From Anthopleura xanthogrammica (Eukaryota > Cnidaria > Anthozoa > Actiniaria > Actiniidae): 64,000 nucleotides of DNA. The notes beneath the pieces are model-generated. The model saw only the letters and a program-made list of their open reading frames with translations. It made no database searches and had not been told where the DNA came from. The position numbers and the translations under genes were made by a program. Location of the stretch: NCBI GenBank assembly GCA_964019055.1, contig OZ025219.1, positions 1,644,001-1,708,000 of the forward strand. The letters are read 5' to 3'. This document shows, piece by piece, positions 44,474-56,500 of this stretch (positions are counted from its first letter, which is position 1; every line of letters starts with the position of its first letter).

Positions 44474-44653
44474 AAATAAATAAACCCCTTCTGGCTCACT
44501 GGAATATCGGCTGATAATATCCGAGGATCAGAAATGGTCCGAAAAAAGAACATTTGGCCGAGAAGCGAAGCTTAAATATTTTGAGGACCATTTCTCATCC
44601 CAGTACATTATCAGCCGATATTCCAGTGAGCCAGAAGGGGTTTATTTATTTTA
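44474..44653. mobile_element. Hairpin MITE with AAATAAATAAACCCCTTCTG ends
   Basis: About 45 bp terminal inverted repeats (AAATAAATAAACCCCTTCTG ... CGGCTGATAAT at the left and the full complement at the right), with a paired AATGGTCC / GGACCATT stem inside. No coding capacity. Confidence 0.8.
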
Positions 44654-46107
44654 TAACCCAACGACTTCACTGGAATGGATTCAGCAAACTGCATTGACTC
44701 ATCATCTCCAGAGTTTTCAAAAAACAATTCTCTCTCGTCTCCAAGCTGGATATAAAACACTTATTTTGGTAAATGTTTGACATTGAATATTCTATTGTTT
44801 GACATTAGTTGTCGTATTGTTTGTTGGTTTTCAATAGTTTTTGAAAACAATTTCGAAAGCAAACCAAAAACTTCATTCACGAAACATGGATGCTTACCAT
44901 TGAAGACATTTACAGCATACTTTGTTGATTTTTTCGTGTTTGCAGGCGTAGTTTTCTCAACCAGTCTTTGTATTTTACTCTCACTTGTTTGTAAAAACCG
45001 AGTTTCTCTGTTTTCCATGTTTTTTCTTTTCTTTTTTAATGTTTTTTACCTTCTGCTCTGCCTTCTGCTGGACGAATATCACTTCGGACGGGGGATATCG
45101 CCTGATACACGTCCTGCACGTGACCCATTTGAACCAATGACAGCGCGCGAAAATTCATCGTTGGGTACGTACCGGGTTATAACGTCTCACAATCACTGGT
45201 CGCTCGACCAATCACAGCGCGCGAAACTATATTCCGGTCTAAAATTATACTAGTAGCTCATACTCGTTGACGTTGATAATTATTCATAACCATAAATCAA
45301 ACTTCAACCAACTAGCAAACAAACGGCAAAAATTGGAAGAAAATAATGGGCTTAATAATTAATGAAAATTTGAAAAAATTTGATAATTATTTTTTCAATT
45401 CTGCAAATTAAATTTTACAACTTTCTTGCCAACTGAGCATACATTCGTCTTACATTTTGCTGTAGTTTTTAAAGTTTTATGACTTCGAAAGGTATTGCTT
45501 TCAATCATTAAGTATTTCTAAATATCAAAATGTAGACTCTTTGATCTTAGCGTATGATGTTTTCCAATAAGGAGTGCCCCCCCCCCCCCCCTCCGGTCAT
45601 TCCACAGAGTATAATTTCTTTGTTTAACAGTTGCACATGAGAAGCCACATGGATATGGATACAACTCAAACAAAGAATCTTATTCTCAAGAGAATGACAC
45701 TTGGTCTGAAATGGGAAGCATTATCATCCGAGCGGTGAACCCGGCGCGCAAAGCAGGAGTGGACAAAATTGCCGGCCCTGACGTAACTACTAATCAATGC
45801 TTTTAAAAAATATTCAATAAGATAATTCTATGGTAAAACCTGTTAAAAAAGTCTTTTTGCCCAGCTAATGATGGTAAAAGTTTTTATTAAGTCTTTCAAA
45901 ACAAAACCAGCCGTCCGACCGCGCGAAATTTGGGTTATACGAGGGCCGGCGGCAAAACAGCCAAACGTGCTGTGATTGGCTGAAACAAAATCCACCGCTC
46001 AGCTGGTACCTCTACTCGAATATTCTCTTTTGGCTGATGGAGCTAGTCCCCTTCACGGTGCCCTGCGCCATCTTGAAAGGTACCGTGCAAGTAAACACAT
46101 CTTGGCC

Positions 46108-46443
46108 GACACTAGAGAAAAACGTTTGCGCATGCGTGCCTTTCAGCACGCTTTCCAAGAATTTACAAGAGTTTTAGTGAGAAAATAAATGCTTGTTTTC
46201 TCCGAGTATACAAAACATTTCGTGGGTATACTTTTGTGGGACCAAGATAATGTATTAATAAAGACAATATGAAAGAATTAGCCTTAAGTTTCAAGAACTG
46301 ACTTTAAGTTTTGGCATTTTGTAAAGACTATTCTTCAGGCAAGTGTGAAAGTCAAATTTGCATATTTCTACGATAGCACGAAGACGCTTTTGACTAATTT
46401 GCATGCGGACTTAGAGCATGCGCAGACGTTTTTCACGCGTGTC
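46108..46443. mobile_element. Mutator-like MITE copy 2
   Basis: 336 bp, near-identical to 26,922-27,252. It is flanked on both sides by an exact 9 bp duplication, ATCTTGGCC (46,099-46,107 and 46,444-46,452). The ends are GACACTAGAGAAAAACG and CGTTTTTCACGCGTGTC. Confidence 0.88.
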
Positions 46444-46973
46444 ATCTTGGCCTTATTCACGGTTAAACTAGATGCCATTTATGTTTCAACTGTAAGTGTC
46501 CTTAGCGTGAAATGATACATATTCCCAACATCTGTTCTACAGTCTTAAGCAGATAATCCTATTTTTTCCTTTGTTATACGGGTCAATTAGTCGGTCAATT
46601 ACTTTTTTCAATATCAATCGTCAGTACCCTGTAAAAAGGTCAATCACAGAAAGATGTTTAATTAAGTCAAACGGAAGGTTACTTCAATTAGATCTGTAAA
46701 AAAATCCGACAGCGCTGATAGATTTTACTAAACCCACGAAACAAGAAATTTGTAACGAAAAACCTGCTTCTTTTCACAAGTTTTAGTTAAGATAGACATT
46801 CCCGCCAAAAATGTCGCGCGCGATTGAACAAACTTTTCAGCTAAAAGTTTCGCCATGTGCTAAGCGCATACGTTGCTGGAAAATTTGAAATATTTGTTTG
46901 TTTCCTCATGCAGCTGGGAAATTATTCACACAACGATAATAATAATATTTACATAATATATAATATATACAAC

Positions 46974-47270
46974 GACACGGGTGAAAAACGCCCTGCGCAT
47001 GCTCGGTTCGGCAGAAAATCCCAAAGACGAGTCGAGTTTACGAAGAAAACCATTGGAGATTTAGATGTCTTGTATTACGCGAATTTCTCTCATATTATTT
47101 GACCAGGAAAAGAAAACAACTAAAGTAATGTGTCAGGAAAAAATAAGCACTAACTTTCCACGAACGGCCTTAACTTTAGAGATTTACTAAACGCCGGTAA
47201 ATCTCCAATGGTTTTCTTTGTAAACACGACGAACTTCCTAGCGCGTAGTGCGTTTTTCACTCGTGTCGCC
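46974..47270. mobile_element. Inverted-repeat element related to the Mutator-like MITE ends
   Basis: Left end CGACACGGGTGAAAAACGCC; right end complement CGACACGAGTGAAAAACGCA. The inner arms AAAACCATTGGAGATTTA / TAAATCTCCAATGGTTTT pair as well. I could not see a target duplication. Confidence 0.7.
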
Positions 47271-47364
47271 ATCAGCCATAACATCTCTCTTGAACACTAG
47301 TGCTTAAGTGTGCGAAAAATAAGGAGCTTCAAGTAGCACAAGTGTGAAAAATCTAGATGAACTG

Positions 47365-47516
47365 ATGGACCCCTTGCAGCACGTTGGAATGCAGCTCAAT
47401 TTGGAGGACAAAACAACCTGGAATGACCTGGAATAGGTTCCAGTTCTTCGGAGATTGAAATTCTTTTGTTTTGTCCTCCAAATTAAGCAGCTTTGACGTC
47501 ACGTGGAAGAGGTCTA
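47365..47516. mobile_element. Hairpin MITE, copy 4 of the ~135 bp family
   Basis: GACCCCTTGCAGCACGTTGG at the left, GACGTCACGTGGAAGAGGTC at the right; ends about 210 bp before the VWA gene start codon. Confidence 0.75.
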
Positions 47517-47726
47517 CTTAGAGTAAGATAGCATTCCCGCCATTCGTGTCCAGCCAACTTGACCCTCGTTCAGAAAGGTCACTCTTCATTACCGTCTCGT
47601 TGTATTTTTGTGCTGAAAATATGATATCATTCCGAGTAGTACTCCGATAACTGATATCCCAAGATAAGCTTCATTCGCTTCTCTAAGATCTGCGCAGTTA
47701 TTCTCGCAGTCAGACTAACAACAGGC

Positions 47727-50700
47727 ATGGATCTAAACGCTCTTGGATGTTACATCTTTGTGTTTGTACTCTGCACTTGCCAGCCACTCAGCTCTAACAG
47801 TTCCAGTACAGATGGTAAGTTCGAAGTATTTTTGTCCTCCTTCAGTCAAAACATCTTTCAAAACAAGATCTTTTACTACGTTGATTAGATATACTCTATA
47901 GATACTTTAATTTAAAAGATGTTAAAGATTTGCGGTTTTTTGAGGCTGTATTTTCCAGAATAACCTCAGGCAGAAATCAAAATTCAATTATTCAATCTTT
48001 ACTTTGGTTTTTATGCCTCTTAGCAAATTGTTAGTGCACGGTTTTCTAGCACTTTCTAATACTGACATTCAAAACGCGTATTTTGACTTGTTTTATGAAC
48101 CTTGGGCCTTGATAGACTAGACAGCGAAATAAAACTCTCGGAGAGCTTGAAAGGGGTTCTCAACATGGCTTCTTCAATCATACATTAAGTTCTCGTTGAG
48201 AACGGTCTGAGAATGTGAGAACACTCTTGATTTCGTCTACGTTATACGGCCATGTCACAAACAGAATTTTTCTCCATTAACAACAGCAAAATGAAAAATC
48301 ATGAGTTAATCTGTTTTCATGAGTGCAAAGCAGTCAATCCTTTGACCTTTGCAATGTTATTTGACGAAGTTTCTACGTTAATTGTGCAGTAAATTGTAGT
48401 CCTTATAAGATATTTAAAGCTCAATATGCTCGTTAATCCGGAAGCCAAATTAAAGTACCTTCTGACGCTCCCAAAGCTGAGCAATAGAAAGTTACGGTAA
48501 GATATATATTAGGTAATTAAATTAACGTTGTCGCTGAAAACTTTGAGAGCGGAATCATGAAATCCCCCCCCCCCCCCCCCCCCTCCGTGGAATTAAGACC
48601 ATAAGAAACTCACTGTATCTTGCAAATTCTACGACTTGGACATACATTGCTTAAAGTGCCTATGATACATCTGACAATATTTTCTGGCCAGTCAACAGCT
48701 CACCTCGTGTAGAATCTATACTGAAAATATAGTCAGATGTGTCATAAGCACTTTAATTCTTAGATAGCCTTCAGTGAAGTTTCTTGGTAAACAAAAGATA
48801 AATGATAGGCTTTGGGCTTTGAGCTTTAGCCTTTTCAGCGACAACTTATATTGAATTAGCTATATATGTTATATGGATATGGCCGAGGGCGCTGTTACAC
48901 AGATAAAACGGATACAGGTCCCACATTTAGCGCACCGAACGAAGGACTGACAGTAGTTATTTTGCTTCGGAAGGTAGTTAATAGTATAATTTGTTTTGTC
49001 CTCCAAATTGCGCTGCGATATAGACCCTTTTCACGTGACGTCGAAGCAGCTCAATTTGAAGGACAAAACAAAAGAATTTCAATCTCCTGAGAATTGGAAC
49101 CTATTGTTTTGCCCTCCAAATTGAGCTGCATTTCGACGTGCTGCAAGGGGTCTATATATGATAGACTTGGGTGGGTAGGGTGATGGGGATCTCGATGAAC
49201 TGCAAGGGTGTGGTTGATGAAGTGAATTTCTTTGTGTCTGGTTGAAAACAGTTGTTCAGCTAGTCCTCCGGGCTGGTATCGCTTAATACCGATGTAATAA
49301 CTGATAAATCATGTGATGAAGGAGAAGGAATGACCCTTAATGTTTAACTTATCTCACCAATTCAAAACAGTTGCTCCACTATATATTGGCTTGCATTCTT
49401 TGATACTTTATTTCATCATTACAGGAAAAATGTCAGCAAAATAGTCCTGTATAGCTTGGGCGTCATTCCCTTGAGTATCATTTCTTTGTTTGGGCGCAAG
49501 TAAAACAAAGCATTTTATTCTCGAGCTCAAAGGAATGACACGTGGACTCTGACTGCAATGGACAAAACAAACGCCCAAGCTAAAGACGTCTATCTTACTA
49601 TGTAGTTATAGACCCCTTGCAGCACGTCGGAATGCAGCTCAATTTGAAGGACAAAACAATAGGTTCCAATTCTCAGGAGATTGAAATATTTTTTTGTCCT
49701 CCAAATTAAGCTGCCGCTAAGACGTGACGTGCAAGGATCTATAGCCAGCTTACTTGAAATAAAGTTTTGTATCTCCATAGTTAGTCAACCAACGATCCTC
49801 AAAACCTAGTGCCGGATAAAAATATTGAAGGATAAGTACGTGTATTGATGGCAAAGCGATTTAAAAATCAGCTGCACAAGATAACAACATCATTAGCATC
49901 ATATCTGTCGAGAACTGATTATTAGTACATAGCTATTATCAGACAGTTTAAGCTTGATCCCTCTTTCTTTAATATCATATAACCATATGATAGTCAAATA
50001 CGATCTTTAAAATCACATTTTTTTACTTTATTTGGATCAAGAAAAGCATCCCCAGTTTTACCGCGAAAGTAGTTTTAGATGCCCTAGCTAGATGAACCCC
50101 CAAGACCTGATGATACCCATGTGACCATTCACCGAGTGCAAGAGTTACGTCTTTTTGCAATGTCGTCTACCAAAACTTCACATTCCTTTCAAGGTCTAGG
50201 GTCAAAAATAGTTGACGTTCAATGAAATATTTTTGATATTTTTTGTCATTGAAACATGTTACTTGCTTGGTTCCGACTCCCTTAGTTACCGTTGCTATGT
50301 CCTACAAGCTCAAGGTTCCGACTCCCTTAGTTACCGTTGCCATGTCCCACAAGCTCAAAGTTCCGACTCCCTTAGTTACCGTTGCTATGTCCCACAAGCT
50401 CAACAAATTAGCTAGAATATCTCAGAATCTAAAACTCTGATCACGGAAAATTGATTATAAATTGTTTCAATTGTTTGCCCTCCTGTGAAAATAAAAGAGA
50501 ATTATTCGTAATTTGTTTCTAAATACACAAAAAATCCTTTAGAAAACTCATTAGTTTCTTGGTTTTGACTTTAGCATATTGAATACTTGTTCCAATCGTC
50601 CATTGTTGTTCGCGATCAATAGGCGCTAGTACTTGGTTCTCATTAACGTCTTTTATCCATACTTTTGAATTGTTATTAAATTCTTTCCTTACTCGAAAAT

Positions 50701-52299
50701 GGAGGACCACTTGATCGAATTTTCGTGTCATTATGTTTTCGCGACAATTAAATTTCGCGATTTTTTTGAAATAGCGAAATTAAAGTGTCGCGAAAACTGT
50801 CATGTAATAAGGTGTTTATCAATTCTTACTGATCAGCTCTAAGTAGCTGGTGACAAGATATGGCACAAAAAATGTTGCTTACATGTCTTGTATCGGGAGA
50901 ACAACATGCGAAGGTGAAGAGCACTCGAGTCTTCTTGACTTTTTTCAGGTAAATTATCATGTAAACAGTAAGAGGAGCAAAGGTTGACTCGTTAATGAAC
51001 CAGGTGGTCTATAGACCCCTTGGAGCATGTCGGAATGCAGCTTAATTTGGAGGGCAAAACAATAGGTTCCAATTCTCCAGGGCCATAGCTATACGATGAG
51101 GCAAGCGAGGCATTTGCCTCGGTAAAATTTCAGATATTATTATTTGTTTAGTTTTCTTTAATTCTTCAAAGAATGAAAACAAATTCTCTTCTTTTTCTTT
51201 GCCAGAATGTGCAAAATTGACATAACTTTAATACAATGAATATGTCGCAAATGCCTCTCAAGACGCTGGAAATCCCATTTCCGAGGGTCTGAATTTCAAA
51301 AATTTTCGGGGAAGCATGCCCCCAACCCCCTAGTTGCTTCCACCTACACCAGTCGATTGCCTCGGTAAACATTTCAGTCTGGCTACGGCCCTGTTCTCAG
51401 GAGATTAGAAGTTTGTCCTCCAAACTGAGCTTCTTTGACGTCACGTTAAAGGGTCTATTCTTGGTTGTAATCTAGAGACAGCATCAGTGAACAATGCACG
51501 AATATCATCCATTATTAGTCATTGATGAGAGCTGTTTAACATGGCCCTTTTTGATTCGTTGTTAGATTTGCAGACTATTCCTTCCTCAGAAGAAACAGCA
51601 AAGAAACTCGGACGCCATTTTCTTGGTCATGATGAAGAGATTCCCCTAAAACGAAGCAAAAGACAGCTCTTCAACTACTTCGATGTTGCTTACATCATTG
51701 ACTCCTCGAGCTCCATCAGTGATTTGGAATTCAAGCGTGGAATTCGCGCTATTCAACAGATGATAAGCAAATCCAAGGCTTCATCAAAACATGCCCTTAT
51801 CACCATAGCAACGCAGGCCAGGCTTGTACTCAACTTCGCCTCTCAAGGAATTGCTGTAGACAAACTGCGCATGCTCAAACGATCTGGCGGGAAAACTAAT
51901 ACCCAAGAGGCATTGCAAGTTTGCCATGATATATTTGACAAACCAGCTCGCCATGGAGGGAGAGAGCAAAGCTTTAAGAGAGTTCTTATTATAACAGATG
52001 GGCAATCGAATATCAAACGGAACATGACTATACCTATTGCACGCTTGCTCAAAACACGAGGAATCGAAGTATTTGTTATTGCTGTCGGAGAATATCTCGA
52101 TGGGATTGATGAACTATCAAAAATGGCCAGTTCACCAAATGCACATATGTACCGCGTGGAAGATATGAGTGGACTGGTACTAGTTGTAAAACTCATCCCC
52201 AGATCTCTAGATCAGTGGCGCAATAATATATTTGGAGGGAGGCCAGGAGGAGGAGGAGGAAGAGGGCTGGATGGATTGGGGATTTTACAAGAAACATAG
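47727..52299 (+). CDS. Secreted von Willebrand factor A-domain protein
   Basis: Exon 1 (47727-47814) encodes a signal peptide (MDLNALGCYIFVFVLCTC) and ends in phase 1 at GTAAGT. Exon 2 (51566-52299) starts after a GTTGTTAG acceptor in matching phase. The 273-residue product has a short acidic propeptide, a furin-like KRSKR site at 58-62, and one VWA domain (about 67-239). The MIDAS metal site is visible: DSSSS from Asp75, the Thr of GGKTNT, and Asp174 in IITDGQSN. A Gly/Arg-rich C-terminus (GGRPGGGGGRG) follows. VWA domains bind proteins in matrix and adhesion settings; the partner is unknown. The plain open frame would suggest a start at 51,541, but the spliced signal peptide explains the gene better. 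The 3.75 kb intron contains three MITEs and could hide a small exon. Further 3' exons cannot be excluded. Confidence 0.82.
48655..48752. mobile_element. 98 bp TTAA-flanked MITE (VWA gene intron)
   Basis: Ends AGTGCCTATGATACATCTGAC and its complement GTCAGATGTGTCATAAGCACT, flanked by TTAA at 48,651-48,654 and 48,753-48,756. Terminal bases match the larger element at 56,957-57,412. Confidence 0.8.
49018..49156. mobile_element. Hairpin MITE, copy 5 of the ~135 bp family (VWA gene intron)
   Basis: TATAGACCCTTTTCACGTGA at the left and GACGTGCTGCAAGGGGTCTA at the right; contains CACGTGACGTC. Confidence 0.75.
49607..49743. mobile_element. Hairpin MITE, copy 6 of the ~135 bp family (VWA gene intron)
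   Basis: TATAGACCCCTTGCAGCACG at the left, GACGTGACGTGCAAGGATCT at the right, with AGCTCAATTTGAAGGACAAA / TTTTGTCCTCCAAATTAAGC inside. Confidence 0.75.
50267..50405. repeat. Inverted copy of the 46 bp minisatellite
   Basis: About three units of GGTTCCGACTCCCTTAGTTA followed by CCGTTGCYATGTCCYACAAG, the complement of the array at 32,871-33,236, followed by the shared flank AACAAATTAGCTAGAATATC. Confidence 0.9.
51010..51458. mobile_element. Hairpin MITE copy 7, split by another element
   Basis: The left half (TATAGACCCCTTGGAGCATG to AATTCTC) and right half (TTCTCAGGAGATT to GGGTCTATT) belong to the ~135 bp family. A 316 bp insert at 51,078-51,393 separates them. Confidence 0.8.
51078..51393. 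mobile_element. 316 bp element inserted in a hairpin MITE, 5 bp target duplication
   Basis: Ends CAGGGCCATAGCTA and TGGCTACGGCCCTG are inverted. TTCTC flanks both sides (51,073-51,077 and 51,394-51,398). An inner segment, TTTGCCTCGGTAAAATTTCA and onwards, recurs at about 32,765-32,819 in PKG intron 18. Confidence 0.75.
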
Positions 52300-52734
52300 C
52301 AAGTTCTGTTATTATAGAACTATATATTTTATTACACGCTATTGGATTACATTAGAGGTGATGTACTATTTGATAGAAAAACATAGTAAAGCTTGGTAAA
52401 AATTGTTGAAATATTTGATCAATATTGAGAGCATACCAAAATTTTACTCCAGGGAGGGTGAGAAGGGAAGGCTCATGTATATATATTATGAGATTCCTCC
52501 CTCCCCTCCCCCGTTTAACTTGATTAGGACAGGTGCCTCATATATAGGCAAAAACTGTATGCAGAGATTCATTTGCCTTCTTTCCTCTTCTGCAGTGGCT
52601 CTAGTTAGAAAAGCTTAGAAAAGACAATGACACTCCTTCCTCTCCCCTCCCCACTCAGGAAAGAGACAAGAAGTGCCTCTATACCAAAGAGGAGTCAGTG
52701 GACTTCCTGAATCCAAGCATTTGACATTCCTTAC

Positions 52735-52932
52735 AGCACGACGCGCAAAAGTATGACTACATTATCTTAATGTATTCGCATATTTCTATGCACGGCGTTT
52801 TGCTGCCAAATGAGCTTTTACACACCTGATTATAGGGTAAAACAAGCCAGCTACGCATAACAATGTGTCAGTTTAACGTACAAAAGCCCGTGCATAGAAG
52901 TATGTGGTCATACTTTTGCGCGTCATGCTGCA
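52735..52932. mobile_element. Hairpin element with GCACGACGCGCAAAAGTATG end
   Basis: GCACGACGCGCAAAAGTATG at the left and CATACTTTTGCGCGTCATGC at the right, inverted; TCTATGCACGG / CCGTGCATAGA pair inside. Confidence 0.75.
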
Positions 52933-52979
52933 ATTTCCTCTCAAGGGATAAGAAGTAGTTGCACACAAAGACCTAATAG

Positions 52980-53140
52980 CCCACTTCTGAGATATGCTTC
53001 GCTTGTCACGCACAAAGGTTTCAGTACGAGGCTCCATGTCAAATTAAATTTATTCTTTTCTCCTGTTACAAAACACTGAGCATTTAGCACGGAGCCTCAC
53101 ATTGAAACCTTTGTGGCAAGCGAAGCATATCTTGGAAACT
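52980..53140. mobile_element. Hairpin element with AGATATGCTTCGCTTG end
   Basis: AGATATGCTTCGCTTGTCAC and CAAAGGTTTCAGTA at the left are answered by ACATTGAAACCTTTG and CAAGCGAAGCATATCT at the right. Confidence 0.75.
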
Positions 53141-53327
53141 TGTGGGTATTGGTTTGTCTTTCTGCAGGCTTTCCTTTGTATCACCTTCCTACCACTTTCT
53201 TGTTCCTCACAGGAGGAACCAGCAAGGAGTGGCTATACAAAGGCCAAAGCTACAGATTAAAGGCTCTGTTCGTGATTGTCCCGCGCTGTGACACAACAGA
53301 CAAATCTCAGTAAATTCCTAGCCTATC

Positions 53328-53333
53328 TTTATT
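53328..53333 (-). terminator. Polyadenylation signal of parvin
   Basis: AATAAA on the minus strand, about 225 bases past the parvin stop codon. Confidence 0.5.
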
Positions 53334-53556
53334 TCTAGGAGACAGCCAAGGAATAAGAGAGTTAACTAGCTTAGATTATAAAACTATACATAAAGATAAT
53401 GCTTTGTAATACCACTACAAAAGAACCACTTTTTCTAGTACACTTTTAGTTTCTCTGAATTTTGTGCTAGCAATTTATAGCTATTTGTATCAAAATTAAG
53501 TCATAAAATTATAGCAAAATATTCTTAGAATTTATAGTTTAGAAAGGTTCTGTTTT

Positions 53557-56500
53557 CTATTTAAGATGTTTGTATTTCTGGAATAAACTGTATACAATCC
53601 TAAGAGTTGACTTGAGGTCTCTTTTCAGAATATCTGAAAGTGAATGTGTTAAATAATGAGTCAATACTCCCGTTTCGAGTTCTCTTTTACGCTGTGTTAG
53701 CCTCAATTGTGCGTAAATTATGCAGAAATTTAGATAAAACTCGTGAAATTTCAAAGTATTTTTATTGTCTTCTTTACACACAGATCTCTTGAATTTCCAC
53801 GGGCTGTTACTGAATAAAAGAATATATTACACGGTTTTGAGGCTAACACAGCGTAAAAGAGAACTCGAAACTGGAGTATTGAAGCAGGTAGACAGATTGA
53901 CAGATGGACAGACAGACAAACAATCAGACAAGACAGGCAGACAGACTACAGGAAAATAGACAGACAGACATGCAGATGAGCATCAGACAGACAGATAGAG
54001 AAACACACAGATGACAGACAAACATTCAGACAGACAGACACTCAGAAAAGACAGGCAGACAAGACAATCAGACAGACAAGACAGACAGACAAGACAGACA
54101 GACAAGACAGACAGACAGACAGAATGAACAAAACCAGTGGTTTACAACTGTGAAAGAAAACCCAAAACATGGAAAAATAAGAGCAAGAATGCATGAATAA
54201 GAGAAAACTACAGTTTGTCATACCATCAGTCTTGGCATAGAATTTCAGTCCACTGTCTCGCATTAGATCCAAAGCCAGATCAACATTTTGTCTCTAAAAA
54301 CAAACAAACATACAAAAACACTTGAATAAGTAGTGTAATATGCAAACAATCTTCAAGACATAAGGCAGTTTTATTCTTACTTTTTGGTCATCATTAATTG
54401 GAGTAACATGAAACTGATAAAGAGGAACAAAAAATCCTTCCAGTAAACCAAGAAGAAAGATGAAAAATACTCCATCATGAAACTGAAAAAGAAGAAAAAC
54501 AGATTAAAACACAATAGACAGGTTATATCACTTGACTTCCAGATAGAAGATAACTTGTAAAAATGTTCATTGTTGGGCGGGAATCTGAGATCTCTGAAAT
54601 CTGAGACCAAGAAGAATTGTTGGCTCTGAGCTGTGAATATAAATATGAAGGAAAGTGATTATTGTGCTGCCTTTTTAATTCATTTAGTAGTTTCTTACAA
54701 GTTAATATCTAAATATGCCACCACCTTTAAGCGATAACCTCGGTCCCAGATTCCAGATCTCTGACTGATGCTTTTTGAATTAGGTATAAATTAACTTTCC
54801 ACAAATTTCTGGATCGCTTCATGAATCACACAGTTGGACTAAATATAACGGCTCCTCTTCAGCTGGGCACGGTGATGGTCCACATCAGAAACTGATTAAC
54901 ATAGTATGACCAATTACAAGGATCTGCCTAAGAGGTGTTTGACCGTACAAGTTTTTGACAATTGTTTGGATAGAAATTGTCCATGGACTGGCCTTACTGT
55001 ATCTTTAGCCCTGAATCAGTTTTGTTTGCCATCAACACATCTAATCTTCTAAAGTCTGAGCACATTTAAAAAGATTTAAAAAATATTTCTCATTTTCAAC
55101 AGTCAAAAAAAAAGCTTACTTGTGTGTCGAGATCTGTGACTTCAAGGTTCAACTTGTTCAGGTGTCTGTTGACAAAGCTCTGCAGGGACTAAAAACAAAC
55201 GACAAGAAAGTTAACAAATTAAATTCTGGAATTAAAGAGGGGTTAGAAGAGAAATTAATGGGAGTACCTCTTCTGAACCACCACCATCCTTCTTCAACAT
55301 TGTCATTATCACCACCATTATTAGCCATTCCATCCCATTTCATCATCACCATCATCATCACCACCACCACCACCACCACCAGTACCACCACCATCCTTCT
55401 TCAACATTGTCATTATCACCACCATTGTTAGCCATTCCATCCCATTTCATCATCACCACCAGCACCATCATTCCCATCACCATCACCACCGTCATCAGAA
55501 TCATCATCACCATCATTTAATATTATCATCATATCATTACTATCAGTCAGCACTATCAACATCATTATCAACATTGATGTTCATCATTGTCATCATCATC
55601 AATGCCATCGCCACCAACATCATCACCATCATTGTCATCATCATTTTCATCATCAATACCAACGTCATTATCATCAACATCATGACCATCATTATTGTCA
55701 GCACCACTATCATTGTCATCATCATCATCAACACTGTCGTTATGATTAACCTTAAGATCATCATCATAATCAACACCGTCTTTATCATCAACAGATCATC
55801 ATTATCGTCAACATTATGACCATCGTCATTGTTATCACCAGCATCATTGTCATCATCATCATCTAAATGATTGATAAAATTAATAATTAATAATCAAAAG
55901 CTGTCCCACCTTTTTGACCACACCCAGCTTATCTGGCGCATTATCAAACAAGGCATCAAAGGCATCCCTTTCTGTAAAAACACAATATGAAAAATGCTAA
56001 TATTTTCAACAAAAAAACCACCGCAGTCAGGTTTTAATTTTTAGAAGCTAATATAAAACATCAATCTACTGCAAAACATCCTCACACTGTAACCTTTTCA
56101 TTTTTCCAACTTAGATATGATTTTTTTATATCTGTTAGTTGAGCCAGGGACAGATAAACCTGGTCTTTTTTCAGCACATAAATTACACATGCGAAAAAAC
56201 TGGGTGAACTTGTACTCAAATAGATGACCTATATGAATCCTGTTGAAGTTAGGAAAATGAAAGGTCATGACCAGAGAAATTTTGCTTTACATTGCTTTCC
56301 AATCACACACACACAAAACCCTACAATTTTTTCTCGATGAAGTTGGTTTTGGTGGACATCAATCAAGGCGTTTCCACAACATTCCGGTTGGCAAGTGCTT
56401 TAATAACTTTGTGTTTTCCGACAATGTCATCGAAATGCTTAGATTTGCGTCTACCAAAACCTTATCATGATGGCAATTTGCACGTGTGATTGAGAATCAC

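Larger units (their letters stand above)
41758..47726. other. Intergenic region between 4E-BP and the VWA gene
   Basis: About 6 kb with no supported exon. Holds the 4E-BP 3' UTR, a hairpin at 43,881-44,074, an inverted-repeat element at 44,474-44,653, a poly-C tract near 45,570, a dispersed repeat at 45,590-45,720, the Mutator-like MITE at 46,108-46,443, another inverted-repeat element at 46,974-47,270 and a hairpin MITE at 47,365-47,516. The last ~200 bp should hold the VWA gene promoter. Confidence 0.5.
52300..53556. other. Tail-to-tail intergenic region between the VWA gene and parvin
   Basis: Contains two inverted-repeat elements (about 52,735-52,932 and 52,980-53,140) and the two gene ends. 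A stretch at about 53,218-53,313 has a good acceptor and an open frame but no match I recognise. Confidence 0.5.

Noticed and set aside
51541..51565. ATG at 51,541 as start of the VWA protein
   Set aside because: It would give no signal peptide, and the acceptor at 51,565 joins in phase to the signal-peptide exon at 47,727-47,814.
53218..53313. Possible last exon of the VWA gene (GGTSKEWLYKGQSYRLKALF frame)
   Set aside because: The acceptor is good, but no convincing phase-matched donor was seen in the VWA exon, which already has its own stop. No family match.
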